Shown piece after piece: positions 15,914 to 24,798 of a stretch of DNA of 47,403 nucleotides. Within the stretch, counting starts at the first letter, position 1; each line of letters starts with the position of its first letter. This DNA is from Lachnospiraceae bacterium UBA7026 (lineage in GTDB: Bacteria > Bacillota > Clostridia > Lachnospirales > Lachnospiraceae): contig DLBH01000001.1 in the NCBI GenBank assembly GCA_002494165.1, positions 1,606 to 49,008 on the forward strand, read 5' to 3'. The notes below the pieces were generated by a model. It was given only the letters and a program-made list of their open reading frames with translations, was not told where the DNA came from and ran no database searches. A program made the position numbers and the translations under genes.

Positions 15914-17482
15914 ATGGGAAAGGGAAAATGGGAATTTTTTAAAGGAAGTAAGGAGAACTGGTTTTCAGAGCCGCTCTATAACTGGATGGATCTGTCACAG
16001 GTCCCTGAGGCACCCGGTCTCAGGGAACACTGTACGGCTGACCGGATCCGCCAGGCCTTAGCGCCCTGGTCTGACCTTTTCCTGATCAAATTAGAATATT
16101 TTCCGGAAGGGACCTACCAGGAGAAGGGCAGCCCCCGGCTGACCAATGTCCAGAGTTTCTATATGGCTACTCTGGAACACCGGATCTCAGACCTGCACAC
16201 GGCAGAGATGAAGATTTTGTTTCCCGTCCGCTGGAACGGCCGCTTTATGGGTATAGCCGGAGCCGGCAGCAACCTTTCCACCCCCTGGGACAAGGAACAG
16301 ACGGTCAATCTGACCACCTGGCCCATGGCCATTAGGAATGGCTTCGCCTGCGCCCTCAATGACGGTGGTACCGGTCCTTTTGTAGACTCCGGCTGGGGCT
16401 TTGCCAAAGACGGAGACCTGGAATGGGACCTGATGGAGAACTGGGCCCACAAGGGTACCCACCTCATGACCCAGATGGCCAAGGCCGTGGTGGAGGCAGT
16501 CTATGGAAGGCCCATCTACAAGAGCTACATGCACGGTACCTCTGGCGGCGGCAGGCAGGCTGTGGTGGAGGCAGTCCGCTATCCCCAGGACTACGATGGT
16601 CTCTGGGCCGACGGCCCCCTCTACGATTACTATGACCTGATGTTTGCCCTGCTCTGGGCCCCGGTGGTCATCCACAACGAAGCCCACCATGTCTCCGTGG
16701 AGAAATACAAGGCGGCCAATGTCCTGGCCCGCATGGAAGACTTCACGGCCACCGAACCCTATAGCCTGACTTCTCCCAACTGGCAGCGCTTCCTGGCCTC
16801 CCTGCCTGGAACCAAGACCAAGGATGGTCCCATCACGGAAGAAGACCTGAAAGTCATGATTCGGATGTGGAACGGTCCTGTCCTGCTGGACGGAAGTCCC
16901 ATCACCTACGGCTTCGGCCCGGAAATTACCCAGTGGCCCGTAGGCCCCAGAAAGTTCGGTTATCTCAAGGTCCATGATGACGGATCTCTTTCCATCATCC
17001 CCTTTGCTCTCCAGTTTATCCGCTGGCTGACCAGGGACCCGGACTATGATATCAACCAGTGCAGCTATGAAGAGTTTGACCGGATCTACCGGGAGAACAA
17101 AAAAGAATTTGCCGATTATTTCTTCTATGACGCTGACCTCCGGGCCTTCGCCTTAAGAGGCGGCAAGCTGATCATCACCCACGGCACCGGCGACCATGTG
17201 GTTCCCAACCAGATTACCAGGGACTACTACAAAAAGGCCCGGGCCTATTTCGCCTCAGATAAATATCTGGCCGACACCATGCGGATCTTCATGTCAAAAA
17301 GAACCGGCCATGCCCTCTTCGACTGGTCCGGCCCCAATGTGAAGAATTCCTCAGCCTGGCCGGCCCTCATGGCCTGGGTGGAAAAGGGCCAGGCCCCGGA
17401 AAGCCTGCAGACCCTGGAATATAATTTCATCGACGACTGCGTCATCCGCCAGGACCAGGTAGACTACTATAAAGGCGAATAA
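15914..17482 (+). CDS. Tannase/feruloyl-esterase-like alpha/beta hydrolase
   Basis: 522 residues. The nucleophile elbow HGTSGGGRQAV places the serine at residue 210. Downstream THGTGDHVVPN supplies the acid and RTGHALFDW the histidine of the triad. The overall order and length resemble the tannase and feruloyl esterase family, which cleaves esters of phenolic acids. The Cys that normally precedes the serine (CS motif) is replaced by Thr, and there is no signal peptide, so an intracellular esterase with another substrate is possible. The ATG at 15914 has a modest GGGGATGG ribosome binding site. It is followed by a second hydrolase in the same orientation. Confidence 0.7.
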   Translation: MGKGKWEFFKGSKENWFSEPLYNWMDLSQVPEAPGLREHCTADRIRQALAPWSDLFLIKLEYFPEGTYQEKGSPRLTNVQSFYMATLEHRISDLHTAEMKILFPVRWNGRFMGIAGAGSNLSTPWDKEQTVNLTTWPMAIRNGFACALNDGGTGPFVDSGWGFAKDGDLEWDLMENWAHKGTHLMTQMAKAVVEAVYGRPIYKSYMHGTSGGGRQAVVEAVRYPQDYDGLWADGPLYDYYDLMFALLWAPVVIHNEAHHVSVEKYKAANVLARMEDFTATEPYSLTSPNWQRFLASLPGTKTKDGPITEEDLKVMIRMWNGPVLLDGSPITYGFGPEITQWPVGPRKFGYLKVHDDGSLSIIPFALQFIRWLTRDPDYDINQCSYEEFDRIYRENKKEFADYFFYDADLRAFALRGGKLIITHGTGDHVVPNQITRDYYKKARAYFASDKYLADTMRIFMSKRTGHALFDWSGPNVKNSSAWPALMAWVEKGQAPESLQTLEYNFIDDCVIRQDQVDYYKGE

Positions 17483-17518
17483 GGATAAAGGAGATTAAAT
17501 ATAATAAGAAATCTTAAA

Positions 17519-17545
17519 CTTGCCGGTGGCCCTGTCACCGGCAAG
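17519..17545. terminator. Strong hairpin after the tannase-like gene
   Basis: Perfect ten-pair stem CTTGCCGGTG/CACCGGCAAG (17519-17528 with 17536-17545) and a seven-base loop. The following plus strand has AATTATATAGG and no solid T-run, so termination would be partial; it may instead protect mRNA ends. Confidence 0.5.
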
Positions 17546-17687
17546 AATTATATAGGCTGCTTTTTATCAAAATAGAAAATACTATGGAAAACCGCAAAGG
17601 ATTTATGGGAAAGTCTTTCATAGTCAGATAAAGGAATAACAACGTAAGCAAAAAATTGAGCAAATAATAAGATTGGAGAGATGTTTC

Positions 17688-18923
17688 ATGACTGATAAGT
17701 ATGACAGCCTGATAAGGATACCGGAAGAAGTCGGCATGTCCTCTAAGAATTTAAACTATATCGATGATGTGATGGAAAGAGCCATCCGGGAAAATGTTAT
17801 GAAGGGCATGGTAACTCTGGTGGCCCGCCATGGCAAGATCGTTCAGTTCAAGGCCTACGGCAAGGCAGACGAAGAAAAACCCATGACCAGAGACGCCATC
17901 TTCCGGCTGGCTTCCATGTCAAAAACCATAGGCGGAGTGGCCCTTATGCAGCTTTTCGACCAGGGCAAGGTCATGATGTCTGACCCCATTACGGACTACC
18001 TGCCTGTCTTCAGGGACATGAAGGTCTTTGACCCGGACTCCCCCGGCCAGCTGACCCCGGCCAACCGGGAGATTACCATTCATGACCTGCTGACCATGAC
18101 CTCCGGTATCGTCTCCATCCAGTCGGCCGAGACCGGCCATCCGGGCTGCGTCTACTGTGCCAAAGCATACCGGGAGGCAGGAATCATCGATACCATGCAC
18201 CCCCTTGACATGACCCTGGGCCAGCTGGTGGACCAGCTGGCTGACATGCCCCTGGCCTCCCAGCCCGGAAGCCGCTGGGAATATTCCAATCTGACCTCCC
18301 TGGTGGCAGGCAGGATCGTGGAGCTGGTCTCAGGACTGGACCTTAACACTTACCTGAAAAAATATATTTTTGAACCCCTGGCCATGAAGGAGACCACCTT
18401 CTATCCTGACCAGGCGGTCTGGTCCCGGATTCCTGCCGTATTTGCCTGTGACACCATGGAGCGGCTGGATGACCTGGACGTGCCCGGTACAGACACCACC
18501 CGGCTGGCCTTCGCCGATTGCAGGAAATACTATAACATCGCGGCAGGTCTTCACGGCACTGTCTATGACTATTTCCGCTTTGCCCAGATGCTCTGTAATA
18601 AAGGGGAACTGGAGGGTCAGCGGATCCTCAGCCCCAACTCCATCCACCTGATGACCCAGAACCACATCGGCTCCCAGCGGACCAGACTCTACGGTCATGG
18701 CTGGGGCTACATGATGAATGTCCAGGTCGACTACAATACGGTCTTTAATTATATGGGAACCGGGTCTTACGGCTGGCACGGCTACTGGGGTTCGGTCTAC
18801 AATGTATGGCCGGACAAGGATGTGGTAGCCATCATGATCTCCCAGGTATCCCCTGTGGGGCCCTCCTGGAAACCTCAGGAAAGATTTTTAAATGTGGTCG
18901 CCAACTCAGTAATCACAGACTAG
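17688..18923 (+). CDS. Serine hydrolase of the beta-lactamase/penicillin-binding fold
   Basis: 411 residues. SMSK (Ser76 to Lys79) is the SxxK active site and YSN (199-201) the second motif; together they define the class C/EstB-like family that includes esterases, D-aminopeptidases and 6-aminohexanoate hydrolases. No signal peptide is visible, so a cytoplasmic esterase or amidase is more likely than an antibiotic-degrading enzyme. GGAGAG seven bases before the ATG fixes the start at 17688. It probably works with the tannase-like hydrolase upstream (gap about 200 bases), but the substrate cannot be told. Confidence 0.8.
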   Translation: MTDKYDSLIRIPEEVGMSSKNLNYIDDVMERAIRENVMKGMVTLVARHGKIVQFKAYGKADEEKPMTRDAIFRLASMSKTIGGVALMQLFDQGKVMMSDPITDYLPVFRDMKVFDPDSPGQLTPANREITIHDLLTMTSGIVSIQSAETGHPGCVYCAKAYREAGIIDTMHPLDMTLGQLVDQLADMPLASQPGSRWEYSNLTSLVAGRIVELVSGLDLNTYLKKYIFEPLAMKETTFYPDQAVWSRIPAVFACDTMERLDDLDVPGTDTTRLAFADCRKYYNIAAGLHGTVYDYFRFAQMLCNKGELEGQRILSPNSIHLMTQNHIGSQRTRLYGHGWGYMMNVQVDYNTVFNYMGTGSYGWHGYWGSVYNVWPDKDVVAIMISQVSPVGPSWKPQERFLNVVANSVITD

Positions 18924-19369
18924 GACCTATTCATCACAGCAGCTCTCCGGGTCAGCAGTTGTCCGGCTCAGCAGCCTTCTGTCCCAGCTGCCTTCCGCCT
19001 CAGTACCTGTCTGACCCAACTGCTGGCTAAATCAGTAGCTGTCTATTCTGGCAGTTGTTCGGCTCACTACCTGTCTGTCATAGCTGCTGGCTGGTCCTGT
19101 GCCTGTTTCACAGGCTCTGGAATACTTTGCGCCCCAGTCCTACCCCCGGCTGCAACCCCACTTGAACAGTAATCATTTCTACCATTTTCCAGTTGTAATT
19201 TCCATGGTAGTCAGGGGCAAAATCTGTTATAATAAAAAATAAATTTTTGGGATTTCAGCCTTTGACCAGTTATCAGGATTTTCAGGTTTTCAGGCCTGCT
19301 TTTCCCCTATGCCGGAATCCCTGCAAATAAAGTGAATAATATATATTTAGAAAGGTGAGGGGTTTTAAT
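18924..19369. other. Intergenic region with degenerate 31-bp repeats
   Basis: No gene is supported. Three degenerate copies of a roughly 31-base sequence (core CTCAGTACCTGTCTG) occur at 18963-18992, 18995-19026 and 19060-19090. The promoter of the flavodiiron gene lies further down. Confidence 0.4.
19225..19233 (+). promoter_or_regulatory. Extended -10 promoter of the flavodiiron gene
   Basis: TGTTATAAT forms an extended -10 element (TG-N-TATAAT); no good -35 box is seen. The leader would be about 130 bases. Confidence 0.45.
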
Positions 19370-21157
19370 ATGTATATTACTGAAGACATTAAATACGTTG
19401 GTGTCGATGACCATCAGATAGACTTGTTTGAAGGCCAGTACAAGGTACCCAACGGTATCGCCTACAATTCTTACATAATCTTTGACGAGAAGATCGCCGT
19501 CGTTGATACTGTGGATGTCAATTTTGGCAGCGAGTGGCTGATCAATATCGAAAAGCAGCTCTGCGGCCGTCAGCCGGACTACCTGATCGTCCATCACATG
19601 GAGCCGGATCATTCCGCAAACATCGCTGACTTCATGCAGTATTTTAAGAATACTAAGATTGTTTCCTCTGAGAAAGCCTATGAAATGATGAAGAACTTCT
19701 TCGGCACAGACTTTGATGACCGGAAAGTGGTTGTAAAGAGTGGCGATACTCTCCGCTTAGGAAAGCATACACTGGCCTTTGTGGAAGCACCTATGGTTCA
19801 CTGGCCGGAAGTTATCGTTTCCTACGATGTCTGTGACAAGGTTCTTTTCTCAGCCGACGGCTTTGGCAAGTTCGGTGCCAACGATGTGGAGGAAGACTGG
19901 GCTGACGAGGCCAGAAGATACTATATCGGTATCGTTGGAATGTATGGTAATTTCGTGCAGGACCTGCTGAAGATTGCCGCTACCCTTGATATCCAGATCA
20001 TCTGCCCGACCCACGGTCCGGTTCTCAAGGAAAACCTGGGTTACTACATAGATCTCTATGACAAGTGGTCCTCCTACACTCCCGAAGAAGAAGGTATCGT
20101 AATCGCCTACACTTCTGTTTACGGTCATACCAGAGAGGCAGTTGAAGCCCTGGCCACCTGTCTGAAGGCTGCCAAGGCTCCCAATGTTGTCGTATATGAT
20201 CTGGCAAGGGACGATATGTCCGCCGCAGTGAGCGATGCTTTCCGTTACAGCAAGCTGGTTCTGGCTACCACAACCTACAACGGAAGCATGTATCCTTTCA
20301 TGCATGATTTCCTCCACCGGCTGGTAGAGCACAAGTACCAGAAGAGAACCGTAGCCATGATCGAGAATGGATCCTGGGCTCCCCAGGCTTCCAGACTGAT
20401 GAAGGATATGCTGCTTGGCTGCGAGAATATTGAATTCACCAGAAATAATGTCCATATCAAGTCCGCTATGCAGGAGAACAATGCTGAAGAGATGAAGAAT
20501 ATGGTTTATGAGCTCTGCCAGGAATACATCGAGCACGATGACCTGCTGGCAAATAAGCAGAACATGACCGCCCTCTTCAAAATCGGCTATGGTCTCTATG
20601 TCATCACCGCTAAGGATGACTGCAAGGATACCGGCTGTATCGCCAACGCCGTTGTCCAGGTTACCAACACGCCTAACCGTGTGGCTGTAACCCTCAATAA
20701 GGCCAACTACACCCACGATGTGATCATGGCCACAAAGAAGCTGAATGTCAACTGTCTGTCTGTGGATGCCCCCTTTGATGTCTTTGTGAATTTTGGTTTC
20801 CAGAGCGGCAGGGATGTCAACAAGTTTGAGACCTGGCCCCTGCTGAGGGCCGGCAACGGCATCGCTTACCTGCCCAAGTACATCAACTCCTTTATGTCCC
20901 TTGAGGTAGAGGCAGTTCATGATCTGGGCACCCACAGCATGTTTATCTGCAGCGTTCCCGAGGCCAGGGTTATCTCCGGCAGGGAGACCATGACCTACAA
21001 TTACTACCAGGCCAATGTTAAGCCCAAGCCCCAGCCCACGAAAAAGAAAGGCTTTGTATGTAACGTATGTGGTTACATCTATGAGGGTGACGAGCTGCCG
21101 GCAGACTTTATCTGCCCCATCTGCAAACATCCGGCATCTGACTTCAGACCACTCTAA
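19370..21157 (+). CDS. Flavodiiron protein fused to flavin-reductase-like and rubredoxin domains
   Basis: 595 residues in four parts: metallo-beta-lactamase-like diiron domain (1-250), flavodoxin (about 255-400, TSVYGHTREAVEAL), flavin-reductase-like domain (about 415-550) and C-terminal rubredoxin (561-595). Diiron ligands are all present: His76, Glu78, Asp80, His81, His144, Asp163 and His215. The enzyme should reduce O2 (or NO) to water in the cytoplasm. The rubredoxin has Cys564, 567, 582 and 585 with only 14 residues between the pairs, about half the usual distance. The ATG at 19370 follows AGGGG; a GTG at 19355 is less likely. A terminator follows. Confidence 0.93.
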   Translation: MYITEDIKYVGVDDHQIDLFEGQYKVPNGIAYNSYIIFDEKIAVVDTVDVNFGSEWLINIEKQLCGRQPDYLIVHHMEPDHSANIADFMQYFKNTKIVSSEKAYEMMKNFFGTDFDDRKVVVKSGDTLRLGKHTLAFVEAPMVHWPEVIVSYDVCDKVLFSADGFGKFGANDVEEDWADEARRYYIGIVGMYGNFVQDLLKIAATLDIQIICPTHGPVLKENLGYYIDLYDKWSSYTPEEEGIVIAYTSVYGHTREAVEALATCLKAAKAPNVVVYDLARDDMSAAVSDAFRYSKLVLATTTYNGSMYPFMHDFLHRLVEHKYQKRTVAMIENGSWAPQASRLMKDMLLGCENIEFTRNNVHIKSAMQENNAEEMKNMVYELCQEYIEHDDLLANKQNMTALFKIGYGLYVITAKDDCKDTGCIANAVVQVTNTPNRVAVTLNKANYTHDVIMATKKLNVNCLSVDAPFDVFVNFGFQSGRDVNKFETWPLLRAGNGIAYLPKYINSFMSLEVEAVHDLGTHSMFICSVPEARVISGRETMTYNYYQANVKPKPQPTKKKGFVCNVCGYIYEGDELPADFICPICKHPASDFRPL

Positions 21158-21221
21158 TCCCGGATTAGTTCAGCCTGAAGACAGGAAGGCAGTCTGACAA
21201 CAAAAGATCAGAACCAATGAA

Positions 21222-21253
21222 AGGCAGCCGTGCTCGCGGCTGCCTTTATTTCG
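21222..21253 (+). terminator. Terminator of the flavodiiron gene
   Basis: Nine-pair stem AGGCAGCCG/CGGCTGCCT (21222-21230 with 21237-21245) followed by TTATTTCG. Confidence 0.75.
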
Positions 21254-21336
21254 TCATTGGGGTCCTTTACTGCGGCATTGGAACCTCTTTTACTATTCCT
21301 TCCTGCCTTTTAACAAAAAGAAAATCTGGCAAAAAG

Positions 21337-21383
21337 AAAAGTATATATACCTGCCCATCTCTCAGGCCGGCATATATACTTTT
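21337..21383. terminator. Bidirectional terminator between convergent genes
   Basis: AAAAGTATATA (21337-21347) pairs with TATATACTTTT (21373-21383), with an inner CCTG/CAGG stem. T-runs follow on both strands, so it can end both the plus-strand flavodiiron transcript and the minus-strand rubredoxin-like transcript. Confidence 0.65.
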
Positions 21384-21418
21384 TATTATCATTTTTTAAA
21401 ACCTATTTATAAATCACT

Positions 21419-21664
21419 TTAGAATTCTCTCTCACCGGTAATACGGAAGAACTGCTGCTGACCCATACCACAAATCGGGCAGTGGGAAAGGGTAGTGAAT
21501 GCCTTTCCTTCCTTCTTCTCATCGAAGATATATCCACATGCCTTACAGTAATAGATTCCATCCAGCGGATGTGCAGTTACATTCTGGTTTCCTCCCTTGG
21601 CTGTAAGATCTTCTACTGCATCGTTAATCTGCATTTTGTGAAGCTGCTCTAATAAAGTTCCCAT
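21419..21664 (-). CDS. Small rubredoxin-like protein
   Basis: 81 residues. Two Cys pairs (Cys40/Cys43 in YYCKACGYIF and Cys62/Cys65 in HCPICG) form a rubredoxin-like iron or zinc site, as at the end of rubrerythrins, but the ferritin-like domain is absent. The N-terminal half is predicted helical (LLEQLHKMQINDAVEDL). AGGAGG precedes the ATG. Lying tail-to-tail with the flavodiiron gene, it may act in electron transfer during oxidative stress; that is inference from context. Confidence 0.75.
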   Translation of the reverse strand: MGTLLEQLHKMQINDAVEDLTAKGGNQNVTAHPLDGIYYCKACGYIFDEKKEGKAFTTLSHCPICGMGQQQFFRITGEREF

Positions 21665-21781
21665 TATCCATACCTCCTGTGATTATGTTCTGTATTCCCA
21701 TTTTCCTAAAACTTTATTATTATATTTTCTGTTTATAAAAGGATATCCCAATTATCCTTGTCTGACTCTTTAAGCCGGCTC

Positions 21782-22363
21782 TCAGTCCTCAAAAACAAAG
21801 CGGCAGCCTAAAGCATGGGCAAATTCTCTTAATATGGCCGTATTGCCGGGCCAGGCCGGTGATGTAATCAGGTTACCGTCAACCACAACATCATCAGGAG
21901 CAACCTCTATGTAAGTCGCTCCGGCCATAGTTGCGTCCGGTCCACAGGCCGGGTAGCAGGTCACCTTACGGCCGGTCAGTACGTCAGCGGCGGTCAGCAC
22001 CTGGATACCGTGGCAGATCGAGGCTACCGGCTTGCCACTTTTGACAAAGCACTTAACCAGGGAGATCACCTTGCTGTTTAAGCGAATGTACTCCGGCGCC
22101 CTGCCTCCTGTGATGAAGAGACCGTCATAATCGTCAAAGTCCACCTCATCAAAGCTCTTATTAAGAGCAAACATATGGCCAGGCTTTTCCGTGTAGGTCT
22201 GGTCTCCTTCAAAGTCGTGAATCGAGGTCTTCAGGAAGTCACCTGCCTTCTTGTCCGGGCACACAGCATCCACCTGGAATCCCAGCATGGACAAGGCCTG
22301 GAAAGGAACCATGGTCTCATAATCCTCCGTGAAATCCCCTGCCAATAATAATACTCTATGCAT
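21782..22363 (-). CDS. DJ-1/PfpI family protein
   Basis: 193 residues with the class I amidotransferase-like fold. The nucleophile elbow is ASICHG with Cys117, and the glutamate of the dyad lies in the N-terminal FTEDYE segment. Relatives include protein/methylglyoxal deglycases, glyoxalase III and intracellular proteases; the exact activity is open. The ATG at 22363 has a GGAGAAAGGG ribosome binding site; an in-frame TTG lies 18 bases upstream. It follows the DUF4125 gene by about 40 bases and is probably cotranscribed. Confidence 0.85.
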   Translation of the reverse strand: MHRVLLLAGDFTEDYETMVPFQALSMLGFQVDAVCPDKKAGDFLKTSIHDFEGDQTYTEKPGHMFALNKSFDEVDFDDYDGLFITGGRAPEYIRLNSKVISLVKCFVKSGKPVASICHGIQVLTAADVLTGRKVTCYPACGPDATMAGATYIEVAPDDVVVDGNLITSPAWPGNTAILREFAHALGCRFVFED

Positions 22364-22403
22364 ATTTTTCCCTTTCTCCAAAGAAATCTATCTGTTCCCT
22401 GTC

Positions 22404-23021
22404 CTAGCCCATAATCTTGGAGAGCTCATATTCAGCGTCGTCCAGGTTCCTGTATCCATAGGCTTTGGCCATTCGGTTCAGGCTGTCTTTATACCTGTTG
22501 AGTTCCGGCTTGGCCTCGATGGAAGCAAGAAGAAGCATCAGGGTCTTCTTGGAATAGGTCATCAGCTCACTCCTCAGATAATTATGGATGCTGACGGGTC
22601 CGGCCCCCATATTTTCCGCCGGTCTTCCCTGCATCCGCACTCTGGGATATTTCTTTTCCACTTCCATTTCCCATTCCAGATAATACTTGGTGATTCTTTC
22701 AGCCAGGAAATACACCTCTTCGCTCACCGGCGGCAGCAGATGCTTGATCTGGTCGAAATAAGCAGGATCAGTCTCAGCCATCATATAGGCATACTTCTCC
22801 ATAATAAGATTCCGCTCAGCTGCCTTGGCCTCTTCCAGGTCAAACAGATAGCTGGCCAGCACATTCTCTTCCCAACTGTCAAACTGGGAACTTCTCATAA
22901 TAACAAAGGTTTCAAAGTCATCCTGACAGTCTGCTCTGCCGTCTATCCCTTTAACCTGCTGAAACATATCCCATTCAGTCAGGACGATTCTTCTTAATAT
23001 CACATCTTTTCCGTTGCCCAT
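22404..23021 (-). CDS. DUF4125 family protein
   Basis: 205 residues, soluble and mostly helical, with the family-like segments FVIMRSSQFDSWEE, NLIMEKYAYMM and ENMGAGPVSIHNYLRSEL. No function is established for this family to my knowledge. AGGAGG before ATG 23021 fixes the start. A perfect 12-base palindrome AATGATATCATT (23044-23055) lies just upstream and could be an operator. First gene of a pair with the DJ-1-like gene. Confidence 0.75.
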   Translation of the reverse strand: MGNGKDVILRRIVLTEWDMFQQVKGIDGRADCQDDFETFVIMRSSQFDSWEENVLASYLFDLEEAKAAERNLIMEKYAYMMAETDPAYFDQIKHLLPPVSEEVYFLAERITKYYLEWEMEVEKKYPRVRMQGRPAENMGAGPVSIHNYLRSELMTYSKKTLMLLLASIEAKPELNRYKDSLNRMAKAYGYRNLDDAEYELSKIMG

Positions 23022-23273
23022 ACACTACCTCCTTCTATAGGATAATGATATCATTTTGCAAGCATTTTTTTTGGTAGGAATTCATCCTAAGACTAGTAAT
23101 ATTGAAACTGATTTTCCTCGAAGAAAATGTAAGTAAAATTACAACAATTCTTCTCCCATCTTCCCAGTCCCGAAGACCTGATTTGCTAAAATATAAGAAG
23201 GGAATTATTCATTGCTGTTTATAGTTTGATTAGTAGCTTGATTAATATCCCATCCGAGATGTCATATGGCTGT

Positions 23274-23296
23274 AAAGGATAGCCCGTCTATCCTTT
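23274..23296 (+). promoter_or_regulatory. Inverted repeat before the resolvase-like gene
   Basis: Perfect AAAGGATAG-CCCGT-CTATCCTTT (23274-23282 with 23288-23296), immediately followed by GATAATATTATATA, a -10-like AT block, and then the ribosome binding site. This is more consistent with an operator or leader hairpin than with a terminator, because there is no T-run. Confidence 0.5.
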
Positions 23297-23328
23297 GATA
23301 ATATTATATATTTGGGGGGAAGGTATCT

Positions 23329-23730
23329 ATGAAGGTTGGTATTTATAATCATCAGCATATGCAGGGCAGTTGTCCGATCTGCCGCCAGACCTATGTACAG
23401 GGTATGATGCAGGACGCCCTGTCCTGTCAGTCCAAGGCCCACATGGTCTATGGCAGCGACCTGGAATTTGTTAATTATACGGATCTGGGCGATTATCCGC
23501 CGGAAAATTTAGACAGGCCCGGCTTCCGAAGAATGATGGAGGATGTGGAAAATAATGTCGTAGACGTCATTGTTGTCTTTACCCTGAGCAAGATTTCCAC
23601 GGATATCAATCTGATTCTCGATACCTACCAGGTGATGAAAGACCACGGCATCCAGCTGATCACCGCTTTAGACGGCAAGAAGGCTATGACAGTCCTGGAC
23701 AAGGCCCTGGCCAAGAGAAACAGCCAGTAA
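23329..23730 (+). CDS. Stand-alone, catalytically degenerate resolvase-like domain
   Basis: 133 residues. The middle (LDRPGFRRMMEDVENNVVDV, then IVVFTLSKISTDINLIL and HGIQLITALDG) matches the N-terminal catalytic domain of serine recombinases. The catalytic serine of the YxRVS motif is missing (here GIYNHQH), the DRLSR arginines are changed to SKIST, and no DNA-binding domain follows. An extra CPICRQTY segment near the N-terminus adds two Cys. It therefore cannot be an active recombinase and may have been domesticated for another role. GGGGGG-AAGG precedes the ATG. Confidence 0.65.
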   Translation: MKVGIYNHQHMQGSCPICRQTYVQGMMQDALSCQSKAHMVYGSDLEFVNYTDLGDYPPENLDRPGFRRMMEDVENNVVDVIVVFTLSKISTDINLILDTYQVMKDHGIQLITALDGKKAMTVLDKALAKRNSQ

Positions 23731-23792
23731 AGGCCTTTAAAATATCAATTTCGATCTTTATTGTACCATTCATTTTAATAAATCAGTATAAA

Positions 23793-23871
23793 AGACAGGA
23801 CCTGGTCCTGTCTGCAAGTGATGAACTTAGCGGCTCTGAAATTGGAATTCCAGAGCCGTTTTTTTATTTTT
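23793..23871 (+). ncRNA. Possible small RNA ending in a strong terminator
   Basis: An AGACAGGAC-CTG-GTCCTGTCT hairpin (23793-23813) is followed by CGGCTCTG-12 nt-CAGAGCCG (23831-23858) and a run TTTTTTTATTTTT. The second hairpin is a textbook intrinsic terminator and may simply end the resolvase-like transcript 100 bases upstream. The two-hairpin layout also fits a small RNA. Confidence 0.4.
23831..23871 (+). terminator. Intrinsic terminator
   Basis: Eight-pair GC-rich stem CGGCTCTG/CAGAGCCG followed by a 13-base T-rich tract. Confidence 0.88.
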
Positions 23872-24100
23872 CTATGGCTCAGAAAGCTATGCCGAATGCC
23901 AGATGCAAGTTCTATTACTAATAAGTTAAAAAGAAGTTTCCATTAAATATTGGAAAATGCTATAGTAAAAATAATTAATCCAGATGTCTCTTTACTATCC
24001 TCTACATAGGAATAACAGGAACGGCCTGTTATCAGGGACAATCAAAACTTTGGAAAACTTTGGAAATCTTCAGAAATGATAATTGAGAAAGAATCTATCT

Positions 24101-24772
24101 ATGATCAGACTAATCGCATCAGATATAGACGGTACTCTGCTTAAAACCGGTACTACCATGCCTGATCCGGCTTATTACAGGGTAATCGGGCAGCTGGTTG
24201 AAGATACTCGTGCCTTAGGGCCGGAGGCGGAATGCATGTACTGTACCAAGGATACGGCCTATTTCAGTCCTTTAGATCAGAATATCCAAAAACTTATGAC
24301 AGATAAATTTTACTTTCACTGCAAAACCGTGGATAGGCTGACTGGCCTGCCTTTTCCATGCATCAAGTTCTCTGTTAAAATAAAAGATGAGCTTGAAGAA
24401 GGGCTCCGTCAATGGTTCATTCCCAAATGGCAGAAAAGCCATGAAGTCACCCGCGGCGGCAACTATGTCAGTGTGATGCAGGCCGGTGTCACAAAGGGAA
24501 GTTCCATAAAAAAGATCCAGGACTACCTTCATATTTCTCCAGAGGAAACCATGGTATTCGGCGATAATATGAATGATCTGGAAATGATGGAGCAGGCGGT
24601 CTGGAGCGTAGCTGTGGAGAATGCCCGGCCTAAATGAAAGGAGGCTGCCAGAATTATAACAGCCTCCAATGATAAACTTGGTGTTTTGAAAACAATCGAT
24701 GCCCTGATTCGCCAGGGCTATAATTGCAATGACGAATTCCTGGAAGAAATGAGGATAATCTCTCATTCATAG
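24101..24772 (+). pseudogene. Decayed Cof-type HAD phosphatase
   Basis: The sequence starts MIRLIASDIDGTLLKT (HAD motif I) and later has motif IV VFGDNMNDLEMM, but the path from RVIGQLVE goes directly to DTRALGPEAE. About 55-60 residues that normally hold motif II and the start of the cap are missing. An in-frame TGA (24635-24637) interrupts it at ENARPK; the same frame continues with KEAARIITASNDKLGV to a TAG at 24770-24772, exactly the expected family C-terminus. Two lesions make it non-functional. An upstream TTG start at 24083 is possible but weak. Confidence 0.75.
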
Positions 24773-24798
24773 TCTCTCAGAAAGTCTGTCTGTTTCCC

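Noticed and set aside
17688..18923. A beta-lactamase resistance gene
   Set aside because: Only the SxxK and YxN motifs of the broad fold are present, there is no signal peptide, and the context is metabolic.
19850..21130. A 426-codon open frame on the minus strand across the flavodiiron gene
   Set aside because: It is antisense to a fully conserved four-domain protein, has no ribosome binding site and no family resemblance; it is a codon-bias shadow.
24635..24637. TGA as a selenocysteine codon in the HAD gene
   Set aside because: The position is not a catalytic residue in the family, no selenocysteine insertion hairpin is evident, and a large deletion elsewhere already marks the gene as decayed.
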